A stretch of 64,000 nt of DNA from NCBI RefSeq assembly GCF_000759025.1, contig NZ_JPOS01000018.1, positions 1 through 64,000 of the forward strand, given 5' to 3'. Below, one piece after another: positions 54,460 to 62,867 of the stretch. The notes below the pieces were generated by a model. That model had not been told where the DNA came from. It worked only from the letters and a program-made list of their open reading frames with translations, and did not search any database. Every line of letters begins with the position of its first letter. The first letter of the stretch is position 1. Made by a program: the position numbers and the translations under genes. This stretch comes from Phaeodactylibacter xiamenensis. GTDB taxonomy: Bacteria; Bacteroidota; Bacteroidia; Chitinophagales; Saprospiraceae.

Positions 54460-56232
54460 ATGAAAAAGCAACATTTTTATAAAACCCTTTTCCTGACGGC
54501 ACTGCTCTGCATGCAGTGGAGCTGTACCGACCTGGAGGAGAATGTACTGGATGAATCTTTCGCCGGCACTGGCCAGGCAGAAATCATTAGCGGTGCGATT
54601 GCGCCGGCTTATGGCTACATTAGGAACGGCGTATGGAGGCACACCATTTATTTTGGCCTGCAGGAAGTCTCTTCTGATGAAGCCATCCTTCCGGCACGGG
54701 GCGGAACAGACTGGTTTGACGGCGGAAAATACATCGCCCTGCACGCTCATCAGGTGACCCCTACCAATGAGGTCATCACAGATTCCTGGAATGGCGTGAC
54801 GACCAACATCTCCCGGGCATTGTCCGCTATCGAAGTGCTCCGCCCGCTTGCGGATGCAGGAGACACAGAAGCCGAGGGTGCACTGTACGAGATGATTACC
54901 CTGCGCGCTTACCTGAATATGCTCATGCTGGAAAGCTGGGGCCTGGTGTTCCAGAAGGAAAACTCCACAGAAACTTCCCGCATCCTGAGAGGGCAGGAAG
55001 CCATTGACTACATCCAAAGCGAACTGGAGTCTGTGGTAGACGTGATCAACACCGATAAAGGCACAGGCCGGTTCACACAGGGCGCTGTCTGGGGGCTTCT
55101 GGCAAGGCTGCACCTGAATGCGGCCGTGTACCGTGACCCTTATGGTACGCCTAACTTCACAGCGGAGGACATGGACAAGGTGATTGAGTATTCTGATCTC
55201 ATCATCAATTCCGGCCGCTACGCACTGGAGTCGGAGTACTTTGACCTGTTCAATGACGACAACAACGGCAACCCTGAGCTGATCTTCGCATTGGACCAAA
55301 GAGGGCAGTTGTCCAACGAGCAAGGCAGATGGGCCTACTGGTCGGTTTCCGGCGCTTACCTGGCGCGCCCGGAGTGGATTGCAGACGGCAACCCTGACGG
55401 CACCAACGGGCCGGCTATGACACCGGACTTCTATCAGACTTGGGTGGATGCCTATGGCGATATCGACCCGGCGGATGCCGATGCCCGCTTCTACAAGCGT
55501 AATGTGATGGTCCCTGAGGAATTGCAGGACCTGACGGGTCTTTCTCCGGCCAATGACGAAGACCACTTTTTCTGCGTGCCCCCATTGGATTTCCAGATGG
55601 ACCGGGGTATTCTACGCGGCGTTCAGTGGGGCCCAAGAGAAGGCCCGGACGGCAACTTCCTGGCTTGCGCTGATGGTTCCGCCCGCATTTATCCGGTACG
55701 GGAAGACGCGACAAGCTCCGTGAGAGAAGCCGAAGAAGAAGTGTACGTTACCCACGTGGTAGACATCAACTTCACCACGGAAGGCAGCTTCCACAACACC
55801 GGCTACCGCTACGCCAAGCATCAGTTCAGCCGTACTTCGCCCAACGGCACCTCCAATAGCAGTGTGGACATCGTCCTGCTGCGCCTCGGAGAAGTGTACC
55901 TGAACCGGGCAGAAGCCAAATTCCGCAAAGGGGACGTGGCCGGCGCTCTGGAAGACATCAACACCCTACGCACGGCCAGAAATGCCCGCCCGGAACAAAC
56001 ACCTGCACCACTCAGTGATATTGACCTTGAGCGCCTCTACGACGAGCGCGGTTTCGAACTATACTGGGAAGGCCACCGCCGTAATGACCAAATCCGCTTT
56101 GGCAAATATGAGGACACCTGGACTGAGAAGAACAGCACAGACGTGAACAAGCGCCTGTTCCCTATCCCGCAGAGCGCGATTGACGGCGCTTCTGTTTTGG
56201 ACGGATTCCTGGTACAGAACCGGGGATACTAA
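54460..56232 (+). CDS. SusD/RagB-family nutrient-binding lipoprotein
   Basis: The 590-residue surface lid of the SusC transporter. The signal peptide ends in a lipobox (MQWSC). Helical TPR-like segments typical of SusD follow: SRALSAIEVLRPLADAGDTE, LRAYLNMLMLESWGLVF, and the C-terminal LLRLGEVYLNRAEAKFRKGD and YDERGFELYWEGHRRNDQIRFG. It forms an operon with susC (44 bp apart) and is closed by a 12-bp-stem terminator. Confidence 0.97.
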   Translation: MKKQHFYKTLFLTALLCMQWSCTDLEENVLDESFAGTGQAEIISGAIAPAYGYIRNGVWRHTIYFGLQEVSSDEAILPARGGTDWFDGGKYIALHAHQVTPTNEVITDSWNGVTTNISRALSAIEVLRPLADAGDTEAEGALYEMITLRAYLNMLMLESWGLVFQKENSTETSRILRGQEAIDYIQSELESVVDVINTDKGTGRFTQGAVWGLLARLHLNAAVYRDPYGTPNFTAEDMDKVIEYSDLIINSGRYALESEYFDLFNDDNNGNPELIFALDQRGQLSNEQGRWAYWSVSGAYLARPEWIADGNPDGTNGPAMTPDFYQTWVDAYGDIDPADADARFYKRNVMVPEELQDLTGLSPANDEDHFFCVPPLDFQMDRGILRGVQWGPREGPDGNFLACADGSARIYPVREDATSSVREAEEEVYVTHVVDINFTTEGSFHNTGYRYAKHQFSRTSPNGTSNSSVDIVLLRLGEVYLNRAEAKFRKGDVAGALEDINTLRTARNARPEQTPAPLSDIDLERLYDERGFELYWEGHRRNDQIRFGKYEDTWTEKNSTDVNKRLFPIPQSAIDGASVLDGFLVQNRGY

Positions 56233-56273
56233 ACCTACTCTATGGCTAAATAAGCCTGAAGCGTAAAAAAGCG

Positions 56274-56312
56274 AAGGCAGCAGTATCAAATGTGGTACTG
56301 CTGCCTTTTTTG
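56274..56312. terminator. Terminator after susD, loop-inverted twin of 61907-61945
   Basis: AAGGCAGCAGTA (56274-56285) and TACTGCTGCCTT (56296-56307) form a perfect 12-bp stem followed by T. The loop TCAAATGTGG is the exact reverse complement of the loop in the twin at 61919-61928, whereas the stem and all surrounding DNA are in the same orientation. Confidence 0.93.
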
Positions 56313-56330
56313 TGATATGAGGTCGGGGCG

Positions 56331-56567
56331 CTAAATCAGCACCGGGTTCAGCGGCGTACCAATGACCGCTCCAATTTTCGCACCCGGGCACCAGGTTTTC
56401 CAGTCGTTTTCCTGGCCCGAGTTGGTCGGGGCTTTCAGCCGCATGTCTTTGTCCATGTAGATGATGGTCATCACTTTGCGCATGTATGGGCTTTGATTAG
56501 CCCCGGCTCGGTGGAATACCCATCCGGAATGGAAGCGGACTTCGCCCGTGCCAGGCGGCGGCAGGCG
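56331..56567 (-). pseudogene. 3' fragment of a phytanoyl-CoA dioxygenase-family gene
   Basis: The minus strand encodes the last 75 or so residues of a protein nearly identical to the gene at 61964-62773: GEVRFHSGWVFHRAGANQS, then MRKVMTIIYMDKDMRLKAP and an end TPLNPVLI with the same TAG stop. Beyond about 56567 the frame hits a stop and similarity ends, so the 5' two thirds are missing. Many differences from the intact gene are at third codon positions, which points to an old paralogue rather than a recent copy. Confidence 0.88.
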
Positions 56568-56762
56568 TATTCACCCCTCACTGCAAATCCACAATGTTAA
56601 ATCTGCGTAAACGGCTTGGAGCTATCACCTAAATTTTATATTTTTAAGAAAATAACGCGTAATACACAAAAATACAGGCAGCTGCAAATTCCAAGCCCAA
56701 CCGCGTGATCTGAAAACAACCGTTGTTCAAAAAACACCAGGACAACCCCAAAAACTGTTGAT
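56568..56762. other. Gene-free AT-rich stretch before the T9SS gene
   Basis: About 195 bases between the dioxygenase fragment and the next gene. It presumably holds the promoter of the T9SS gene, but no convincing -7 box is identified. Confidence 0.45.
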
Positions 56763-58601
56763 ATGAAAAATACAACATTGTTTTTTCTTTTCTTTTCTTT
56801 TCTTTTCTCTAATCATTTGGTAATGGCACAGTCGGGTAATTGTACGGATTACTCTTTATGCTTTGAAAAAAGGGTAGACAGTAATGGCGATACGATAATT
56901 GACGTGCTGCTGTTCAATCCGCCGGATTCCATAGAGGGATTAAGAGTTACGGTTGATTTATCCTCAGAAGCCTTTGATGTTACCGCTTTTGATATTGATA
57001 CTGTATTGCTCGTAGGTACTCCTATTTATGTTGAGGGATCATTGGAAGATGAGCTTCGCTCAGAGAACACTTATTTTGATGACCCTAAAATTGTAACAGA
57101 GGATACCATAAAATTGTACTCTTTCACAGCCAATGGTCCTCCGGGCGGCTGTATTGACGTATCTTTTGGATTTACTAATTCACTTGTTTCAGCTGAAAAT
57201 GGATTTGAGGGATGCGCACCAGATTCACTGGCTCTCGTGAATTGTGCAACTACATTGTGTTTTCCAAGTGTAGAAATTTCCGGAGTGGTAGAGGCGCTCG
57301 TTGATTGTCAGGATTCCGTAGCTAATGACTTTGGCATGAGAGATGTAATTGTTTCTGTTTATCAGGATTTAAGCTCGGCTCCTTATGATAGTGGCCGGAC
57401 GACAAACCAGGGCGATTACGGTGTGCTCGTGGCGCCGGGCCATGATTATGTGGTTACCCCGACCATAGACACCTCCAGATATATCGATACTTGCGGAGTA
57501 ACTGAAGTGGATGTTGCTAGGACAAGGGAACATATTTTAGGCACTGACCATTTTGACTATCCTTATGAGTTCATCGCCGCGGATGCCAGTCAAGATGGGA
57601 CAGTTAACACTAGTGACCTGATACTTATTGCGAGTGCAATAGTCGGCGATACTACATTCTTTGATTATTTAGGCTGGGAGTTTATCCTATTAGAAGAATA
57701 CCTTTCGCTAGATGATACGCCTTTGGATACATCGGCAATTAACTCCGTGAGCAATAGCGATACCCTCTCCAATTTAAATTTTAACGCTTCTGTATCCTTT
57801 ATTGGCATAAAAATTGGAGACGTTAACCTAACCTGTTCAGCGTGTTATACCCCTGCAGAAAGTGGTAGCCGGTCAGTCGATCTGCGGCTTTTGTCCGGAA
57901 CGTCAGATACGGAAAAGTTCGAATTGCGCTTTCCTGCCAATGTGAACTTAGGAGGCACAATTGAAGTACCATTATATGCCAGTGACTTTACTTCAGAGGG
58001 TGTAATGGGGCTTCATTTGTGGGCAGATCCCTCATATCTGACCTTTGAAGAGGCGACACCAGCTCATTTGCCCGAGCATCAATATTTCCTATATACTGTC
58101 AATGAGCCAGACCGGCTCAGCATGCTGTGGTTCAATGATTTGGAAGGGGGCGCTACAGTCGATAGTGATAAACCGCTGGTTATACTGAAGATGAAAGTGC
58201 ATGCCCTGCCTGTGGAATGGAGTAGCGCGATTAATTTACAAAACCTTCCTGACAGAAATAAGGTCTACCCGGATGGTACTATTGTAGGACACCCGATCAG
58301 CCTAAAGGTATCTGTACAAAGTGAAGCCCGAACTAGCGAGAGTGGGTTATACCTTCACAAGGTACAAAACCCTTTCCACGATGAGCTGCGTTTCAGCGTT
58401 ACTTCGAAGGTTGATGCTGCCACGAACATAGAATTATTAAATTTGAATGGAGAGCAGGTTCTACAACTGCGCAGAATATTACATTCGGGCAGGAACGACC
58501 TGATACTTACTGACGTTTCCCAACTGCTCTCAGGTACTTATCTGCTTCGGATTGTAAGCGATGATGGCAGTACGTCAACTCAGAAAATAATCAAACAGTA
58601 G
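56763..58601 (+). CDS. T9SS type A-sorted surface protein with dockerin-like module
   Basis: A 612-residue exported protein. The signal peptide (MKNTTLFFLFFSFLFSNHLV) is encoded in part by a TTTTC repeat (56783-56807). The middle has a dockerin-like module: VDVARTREHILG, DASQDGTVNTSDLILIASAI and FIGIKIGDVN. A cohesin-like beta region follows (ELRFPANVNLGGTIEVPLYA, LHLWADPSYLTFEEA). The last 80 or so residues are a type A sorting domain (LYLHKVQNPFHDELRF ... LSGTYLLRIVSDDG). The gene is AT-richer than its neighbours. The substrate or partner is unknown. Confidence 0.88.
   Translation: MKNTTLFFLFFSFLFSNHLVMAQSGNCTDYSLCFEKRVDSNGDTIIDVLLFNPPDSIEGLRVTVDLSSEAFDVTAFDIDTVLLVGTPIYVEGSLEDELRSENTYFDDPKIVTEDTIKLYSFTANGPPGGCIDVSFGFTNSLVSAENGFEGCAPDSLALVNCATTLCFPSVEISGVVEALVDCQDSVANDFGMRDVIVSVYQDLSSAPYDSGRTTNQGDYGVLVAPGHDYVVTPTIDTSRYIDTCGVTEVDVARTREHILGTDHFDYPYEFIAADASQDGTVNTSDLILIASAIVGDTTFFDYLGWEFILLEEYLSLDDTPLDTSAINSVSNSDTLSNLNFNASVSFIGIKIGDVNLTCSACYTPAESGSRSVDLRLLSGTSDTEKFELRFPANVNLGGTIEVPLYASDFTSEGVMGLHLWADPSYLTFEEATPAHLPEHQYFLYTVNEPDRLSMLWFNDLEGGATVDSDKPLVILKMKVHALPVEWSSAINLQNLPDRNKVYPDGTIVGHPISLKVSVQSEARTSESGLYLHKVQNPFHDELRFSVTSKVDAATNIELLNLNGEQVLQLRRILHSGRNDLILTDVSQLLSGTYLLRIVSDDGSTSTQKIIKQ
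56783..56807 (+). repeat. TTTTC pentanucleotide repeat (5 units) in signal-peptide codons
   Basis: Five perfect TTTTC units, preceded by two more T and followed by TCT. It lies in codons 8-15 of the T9SS-sorted protein gene. Gain or loss of one unit would shift the frame. Confidence 0.95.
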
Positions 58602-58630
58602 ACCTTCACCCCTAAAGCGTTCATTCAAAA

Positions 58631-58662
58631 GCCAGGCTCGCGCCCCAGCGAGCTTGGCCTTT
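58631..58662 (+). terminator. Terminator after the T9SS type A gene
   Basis: GCCAGGCTCGC (58631-58641) pairs with GCGAGCTTGGC (58648-58658) with one G-T pair, followed by CCTTTG; the U-tract is short. Confidence 0.65.
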
Positions 58663-58690
58663 GCATTGTTTCTGCCAACTACATAATACC

Positions 58691-61600
58691 ATGAAAAAGA
58701 GCATACGCCTCCAAAATCTTTTTGTCTGTGCACTCATTGTTATGGCCTACGCAACTCCTGTTTTAGGGCAGGAAATCCTGGTGACTTATCGGAATGGGAT
58801 AAATGGGCCTACTAATGTAGGTATTCTAAATCCTTCTGAATGTGCATTCTCTGTGGTTGATACGTCAATTGCATCTGGTATAGACGCTCCTTTTTTTAGT
58901 TATACACCTTCGGGACAATTGTACGCCCTAAGTCTTCAGAGCGGCGACTTCTATTCTGTCAATTTAAACGATGGCTCCTTATCATACATCGGCTCTTTTA
59001 ACACGAATTTTGGAGAAATACAGTTCGTTAACGACAGTATCTTCTACGCTATAAGACTCGAAGGGATGATTGGTGCGGTAGGTATTGCCAATGTAAATAC
59101 CGGAGAGACTGAAATTTTAACTACGACGGAGACTGACCCTGTCGGCTATGGGTTTGGCTTGACCATCAGGAACGACAGCCTGTATTACGGAGATGGTTTT
59201 GGTATTCATTACATGGACCGGGAGAATTTCCAAAATAGCGAAATGGTCATCCCGCTAGACATTTTTGAAGAAGGAGCCATTGACGATATGGTCACGCTAC
59301 AATTATCCTGCGACAGCACCATCACCTATGGCTTTAGGTGGGTCCCCTTTGAAGAGCGGTACTTCATGGACATTATAGATTTCGAAAACCAACAAAGGAT
59401 AGACATCGGCTGCGAACTGCCATTTCGCATAAGATCGGCTGCATCACCGCTTGAGCTTACACCGCCTGCCTGCACTCTAGTTGTAGACCCCGACCTGGAC
59501 GACAGCACCGCCCCATTGCTGTCTTACGCTGCCGATACGGCCTGTGCACCAGGTGCCCTGCCGGTGGTGGACGGTGATGCCGGAATTGAATCTGAGCTCG
59601 GTTATGTGGACTCCATCCGCGTACTGCTTGAGGGCACTTTAGACGGCGCCGCCGAGTCCCTGAGTTTTCTCGGCCAGGACAGCATACAAGTCAGCGGGGG
59701 CGGCAGCGCCCTCCTGCTCAGCGCGCCCCTCCGCCCAAGCATTCAGGCTTGGGAACAAGCCCTGCAGGCCCTGCGCTACAGCAATACCGCTATGCCGCTT
59801 CAGGCGGGCGAGCGTCAAGTCCGCTTCATCGCTTACGCTGCAAATAATGTATCAGACACAGCCCATGCCCGGCTGCCCTTATTCAGCAGTACGCCCTCCG
59901 CAGGAGAAGACGCTTCGGTTACCGCCTGCCCGGGCGCCGCCCCATTCCAGCTGCTGGACAGCCTGGCTGGCAGCCCTGCCCCCGGCGGGCAGTGGCAGCC
60001 GGGCAGCGGCTCCTTCGACCCGGCAACAGACGCCCCCGGCACCTACCTTTACATACAGAGCAGCGCCGGGTGCCCATCGGATACCGCTGTGGCCACCGTA
60101 GAAATTGCGGATGCGCCCGCTTTCAGCCTGGGCGCGGATACCATCTTGTGCCCCGGTGGCAGCCTGCTGCTGCAAGCACCCGCCGGGCTGCAAAATTACT
60201 CATGGAGCGACGGCAGCAGCGGGGCCTCCCTGCTCGCACAAGGCCCGGGGAGCTTTTGGCTGCAGGCAGCCAATTCAGCAGGCTGTGCCGCTGCCGATAC
60301 CATCGAGCTGGCCTTTTCTGACCTTTCAGGCGTAAGCCTGCAGCCCAGCCCGGCGCTCTGCCGGGGGGGCAGCAGCGGCAGCATCCTCGCAGCGCCGCAG
60401 GGCGGGCTGCCCCCTTACAGCTACCACTGGACGGGCGGCATTGCGGGCAACCCGCTCAGCGGCATGCCCGCAGGCACCTATAGCCTTACCGTAACGGATG
60501 CAGCAGGCTGCACACAAGCGGCTACTGCCGAAATCACCGAGCCGGCAGAGCCCGTCCTTTCCCAGGAAAGCCTTCAGCTCTGCAGCGGCGACACCTTCAC
60601 CTGGCAGGGGGTAGCCTACACAGCAGATACGCTGCTCACCACCCTTTACACTACAGCGGAAGGGTGCGACTCTGCTTATCAGCTACAGCTCGTGTTCACC
60701 AGCGCCATCCTGATAGAAGAAGAAGCCACCGCCTGCGAAGGCGAGCCCTACAGCTGGCAGGGGCAGCTGCTCTCACAAGATACCACGGCCTGCATCACTT
60801 ACGCCAGCAGCAGCGGCTGCGACTCCACGCACTGCCTGACGCTGGCCGTCCTGCCTGCCCCTGATGCCGGGCTGCCCGACAGCCTTTTGCTGTGCGGGGG
60901 AAGCACAGCCGTTTTGCAGGCCGGGCCCGCCGCCGGGTACACCTGGCTGGACGGGTCGCAGGGCAGCAGCATTGAAGTGGGCAGCCCTGGCCTGTACAGC
61001 GTTACCCTGACGGGCGATAATGGCTGCGTGGGCAATGGCTCCACGGAGGTGCTCCTGGTGCCGCCCCTCAGTGCAGCCTTCAGCCTCCTGCCGCCAGGCT
61101 GCACTGGGGAAGAGAACGGTGAAATTACGGTAGCAGGCCTGGAAGGCGGCAGCCCGCCCTACCAGTATGAGCTGTCGGGCAGTGCGCCGCAATCCAGCCC
61201 TGTCTTTGCCGGGCTGCCCGCGGGCAGTTACGAGCTGGGCATATCCGGCTCAAACGGCTGCAGGCTCGACACTGTATTGGTTTTGCCAGGCCCAGTACCG
61301 GTTACGGCAGATGCCGGGCCCGCCCGCTCTATCGTACCGGGGGAAGCTGCCCCCCTGCTGGGCAGTACCAATCTTTTGGTACCCATAGTGCAATGGTCGC
61401 CCCCGGAGGGACTGTCCTGTACGGACTGCCTGACTCCCCAAGCCAGCCCGGCGCAGACGCAGCTCTACCAGCTGCAGGTGACAGATAGCCTGGGCTGCAC
61501 CGCCTCAGATGAAGTGCTGGTAACGGTAGAGGAGCGGCAGGGCTTTGCTATGCCCAACGCATTTTCGCCCAATGGCGACGGGCGCAATGATGCCTTAGGA

Positions 61601-61831
61601 CCGGTCTTTGCCATGCAGGAGCTACGGGTACGGCGGTTTATGGTGTTCAACCGGTGGGGCGCAATGCTGCACGAGCGGGAAAACCTGCCCATTGGCGACC
61701 CGGGCCTGCCCTGGGACGGTACCTTCAAGGGGCAGGCTGCCCCGGTTGAAGTCTACGCCTATTACATCGAGGTCGAATGGCCGGACGGGCGGGTACAGCA
61801 GGACCAGGGGGAAGTCAGCCTTCTAAGGTAG
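58691..61831 (+). CDS. Gliding-motility-associated C-terminal domain (T9SS) giant surface protein
   Basis: A 1046-residue exported protein; the ATG at 58691 opens the signal peptide (MKKSIRLQNLFVCALIVMAY). Residues to about 255 form a propeller-like domain of unknown type. Further on come SprB-type repeats: CRGGSSGSILAAPQGGLPPY ... GTYSLTVTDAAGCTQAATAEI and CTGEENGEITVAGLEGGSPPYQY ... GSYELGISGSNGC. The end, MPNAFSPNGDGRNDALGPVF ... FNRWGAMLHE, is the gliding-motility-associated type B sorting domain. DNA switches from AT-rich to strongly GC-rich near 59460, so the gene looks mosaic. It probably acts as an adhesin. Confidence 0.9.
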   Translation: MKKSIRLQNLFVCALIVMAYATPVLGQEILVTYRNGINGPTNVGILNPSECAFSVVDTSIASGIDAPFFSYTPSGQLYALSLQSGDFYSVNLNDGSLSYIGSFNTNFGEIQFVNDSIFYAIRLEGMIGAVGIANVNTGETEILTTTETDPVGYGFGLTIRNDSLYYGDGFGIHYMDRENFQNSEMVIPLDIFEEGAIDDMVTLQLSCDSTITYGFRWVPFEERYFMDIIDFENQQRIDIGCELPFRIRSAASPLELTPPACTLVVDPDLDDSTAPLLSYAADTACAPGALPVVDGDAGIESELGYVDSIRVLLEGTLDGAAESLSFLGQDSIQVSGGGSALLLSAPLRPSIQAWEQALQALRYSNTAMPLQAGERQVRFIAYAANNVSDTAHARLPLFSSTPSAGEDASVTACPGAAPFQLLDSLAGSPAPGGQWQPGSGSFDPATDAPGTYLYIQSSAGCPSDTAVATVEIADAPAFSLGADTILCPGGSLLLQAPAGLQNYSWSDGSSGASLLAQGPGSFWLQAANSAGCAAADTIELAFSDLSGVSLQPSPALCRGGSSGSILAAPQGGLPPYSYHWTGGIAGNPLSGMPAGTYSLTVTDAAGCTQAATAEITEPAEPVLSQESLQLCSGDTFTWQGVAYTADTLLTTLYTTAEGCDSAYQLQLVFTSAILIEEEATACEGEPYSWQGQLLSQDTTACITYASSSGCDSTHCLTLAVLPAPDAGLPDSLLLCGGSTAVLQAGPAAGYTWLDGSQGSSIEVGSPGLYSVTLTGDNGCVGNGSTEVLLVPPLSAAFSLLPPGCTGEENGEITVAGLEGGSPPYQYELSGSAPQSSPVFAGLPAGSYELGISGSNGCRLDTVLVLPGPVPVTADAGPARSIVPGEAAPLLGSTNLLVPIVQWSPPEGLSCTDCLTPQASPAQTQLYQLQVTDSLGCTASDEVLVTVEERQGFAMPNAFSPNGDGRNDALGPVFAMQELRVRRFMVFNRWGAMLHERENLPIGDPGLPWDGTFKGQAAPVEVYAYYIEVEWPDGRVQQDQGEVSLLR

Positions 61832-61906
61832 GACGGAGAAATGAGGCAGCGCCAGCCTTTTTAACTCCCAGTCGGTCCACAGGCAGGCATTCAATTTTAA
61901 AAAGTG

Positions 61907-61945
61907 AAGGCAGCAGTACCACATTTGATACTGCTGCCTTTTTTG
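61907..61945. terminator. Terminator between surface-protein gene and dioxygenase gene
   Basis: AAGGCAGCAGTA (61907-61918) and TACTGCTGCCTT (61929-61940), followed by T. It serves the convergent genes. The loop CCACATTTGA is the reverse complement of that at 56286-56295. Confidence 0.93.
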
Positions 61946-61963
61946 TGATAGGGTGACGGGGCG

Positions 61964-62773
61964 CTAAATCAGCACCGGGTTCAGCGGCGTTTCAATGACC
62001 GCTCCGATTTCTGCACCCGGGCACCAGGTTTTCCAGTCGTTTTCCTGGCCCGAGTTGGCCGGCGCTTTCAACCGCATGCCTTTGTCCATGTAGATGATGG
62101 TCATTACTTTACGCATGTAGGAGCTTTGATTAGCACCTGCGCGGTGGAATACCCATCCGGAATGGAAGCTGATTTCCCCGAGGTCAAACGGCTCTACAAT
62201 GTGTTCAAAGTCTGTTACCCGGAGGGTTTCCCGAATCTGCTGTTCGCTTTCATCGGAAATAGAGAGTTCCCGGCCTGTCTTGATCTGTTGGCTGCCGGCG
62301 CTAAATTCCAGCGGGCCCATATCGAGCGGAGTGGCTTGGAGCGGAATCCAGGCCGTGATGGCTTTATCGGTAGACAGGGGCCAGTAATGCTGATCGGCAT
62401 GCCAGGGAGTAATGCCTCCACCGGCTTCCTTGAAGAGCGCCTGATCGTGGTACAAGCGCACCCCATCGACCTGCATCAGCTGTGCTGCCAGGCTCGCCAA
62501 CCGCTTGCTAAATACCAGTAGCCTGATGGCTTCATCCTCCTGCCAGAGGTTGAACAACTGCAGGAAAGCTTTACCATAAGTGTCCCGCTCCTCCAATGGC
62601 TGTTCCGCTTTTCGCAATTCATTCACTTTCCGGCTGATGACCTCATTGAAGTAGTGAATGGTCTCCGCATTCAGTACTTCCTTAATTTTGATGAAATTAA
62701 ACTTTTGGTAGAACCCGATTTGGGCAGCGGTGAGCTGCAGGGGCTCATTCAGGTGGTTCAGGATGGCTTCCAT
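61964..62773 (-). CDS. Phytanoyl-CoA dioxygenase-family oxygenase
   Basis: A 269-residue Fe(II)/2-oxoglutarate-type oxygenase. Iron ligands are the His and Asp of WHADQHYW and the distal His of HSGWVFHRAGAN; the Arg three residues later probably binds 2-oxoglutarate. The double-stranded beta-helix region spans about 120-250. Family members hydroxylate lipids, ectoine and other small molecules; the substrate here is unknown. It follows a sugar-porter gene on the same strand, with a terminator between. A truncated paralogue lies at 56331-56567. Confidence 0.9.
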   Translation of the reverse strand: MEAILNHLNEPLQLTAAQIGFYQKFNFIKIKEVLNAETIHYFNEVISRKVNELRKAEQPLEERDTYGKAFLQLFNLWQEDEAIRLLVFSKRLASLAAQLMQVDGVRLYHDQALFKEAGGGITPWHADQHYWPLSTDKAITAWIPLQATPLDMGPLEFSAGSQQIKTGRELSISDESEQQIRETLRVTDFEHIVEPFDLGEISFHSGWVFHRAGANQSSYMRKVMTIIYMDKGMRLKAPANSGQENDWKTWCPGAEIGAVIETPLNPVLI

Positions 62774-62798
62774 CTTGATGATTTAGGTTAGTAGAAAA

Positions 62799-62837
62799 AA
62801 GAGCTTGTCTAAACAGGGTATGATCAGACAAGCTCTT
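62799..62837 (-). terminator. Terminator of the sugar-porter gene
   Basis: AAGAGCTTGTCT and AGACAAGCTCTT form a perfect 12-bp stem. On the minus strand the second arm runs into TTTTTT, so it stops the transporter transcript before the dioxygenase gene. Confidence 0.88.
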
Positions 62838-62867
62838 GCTGTGGAAGCTATACGGGATGGTTTGGCA

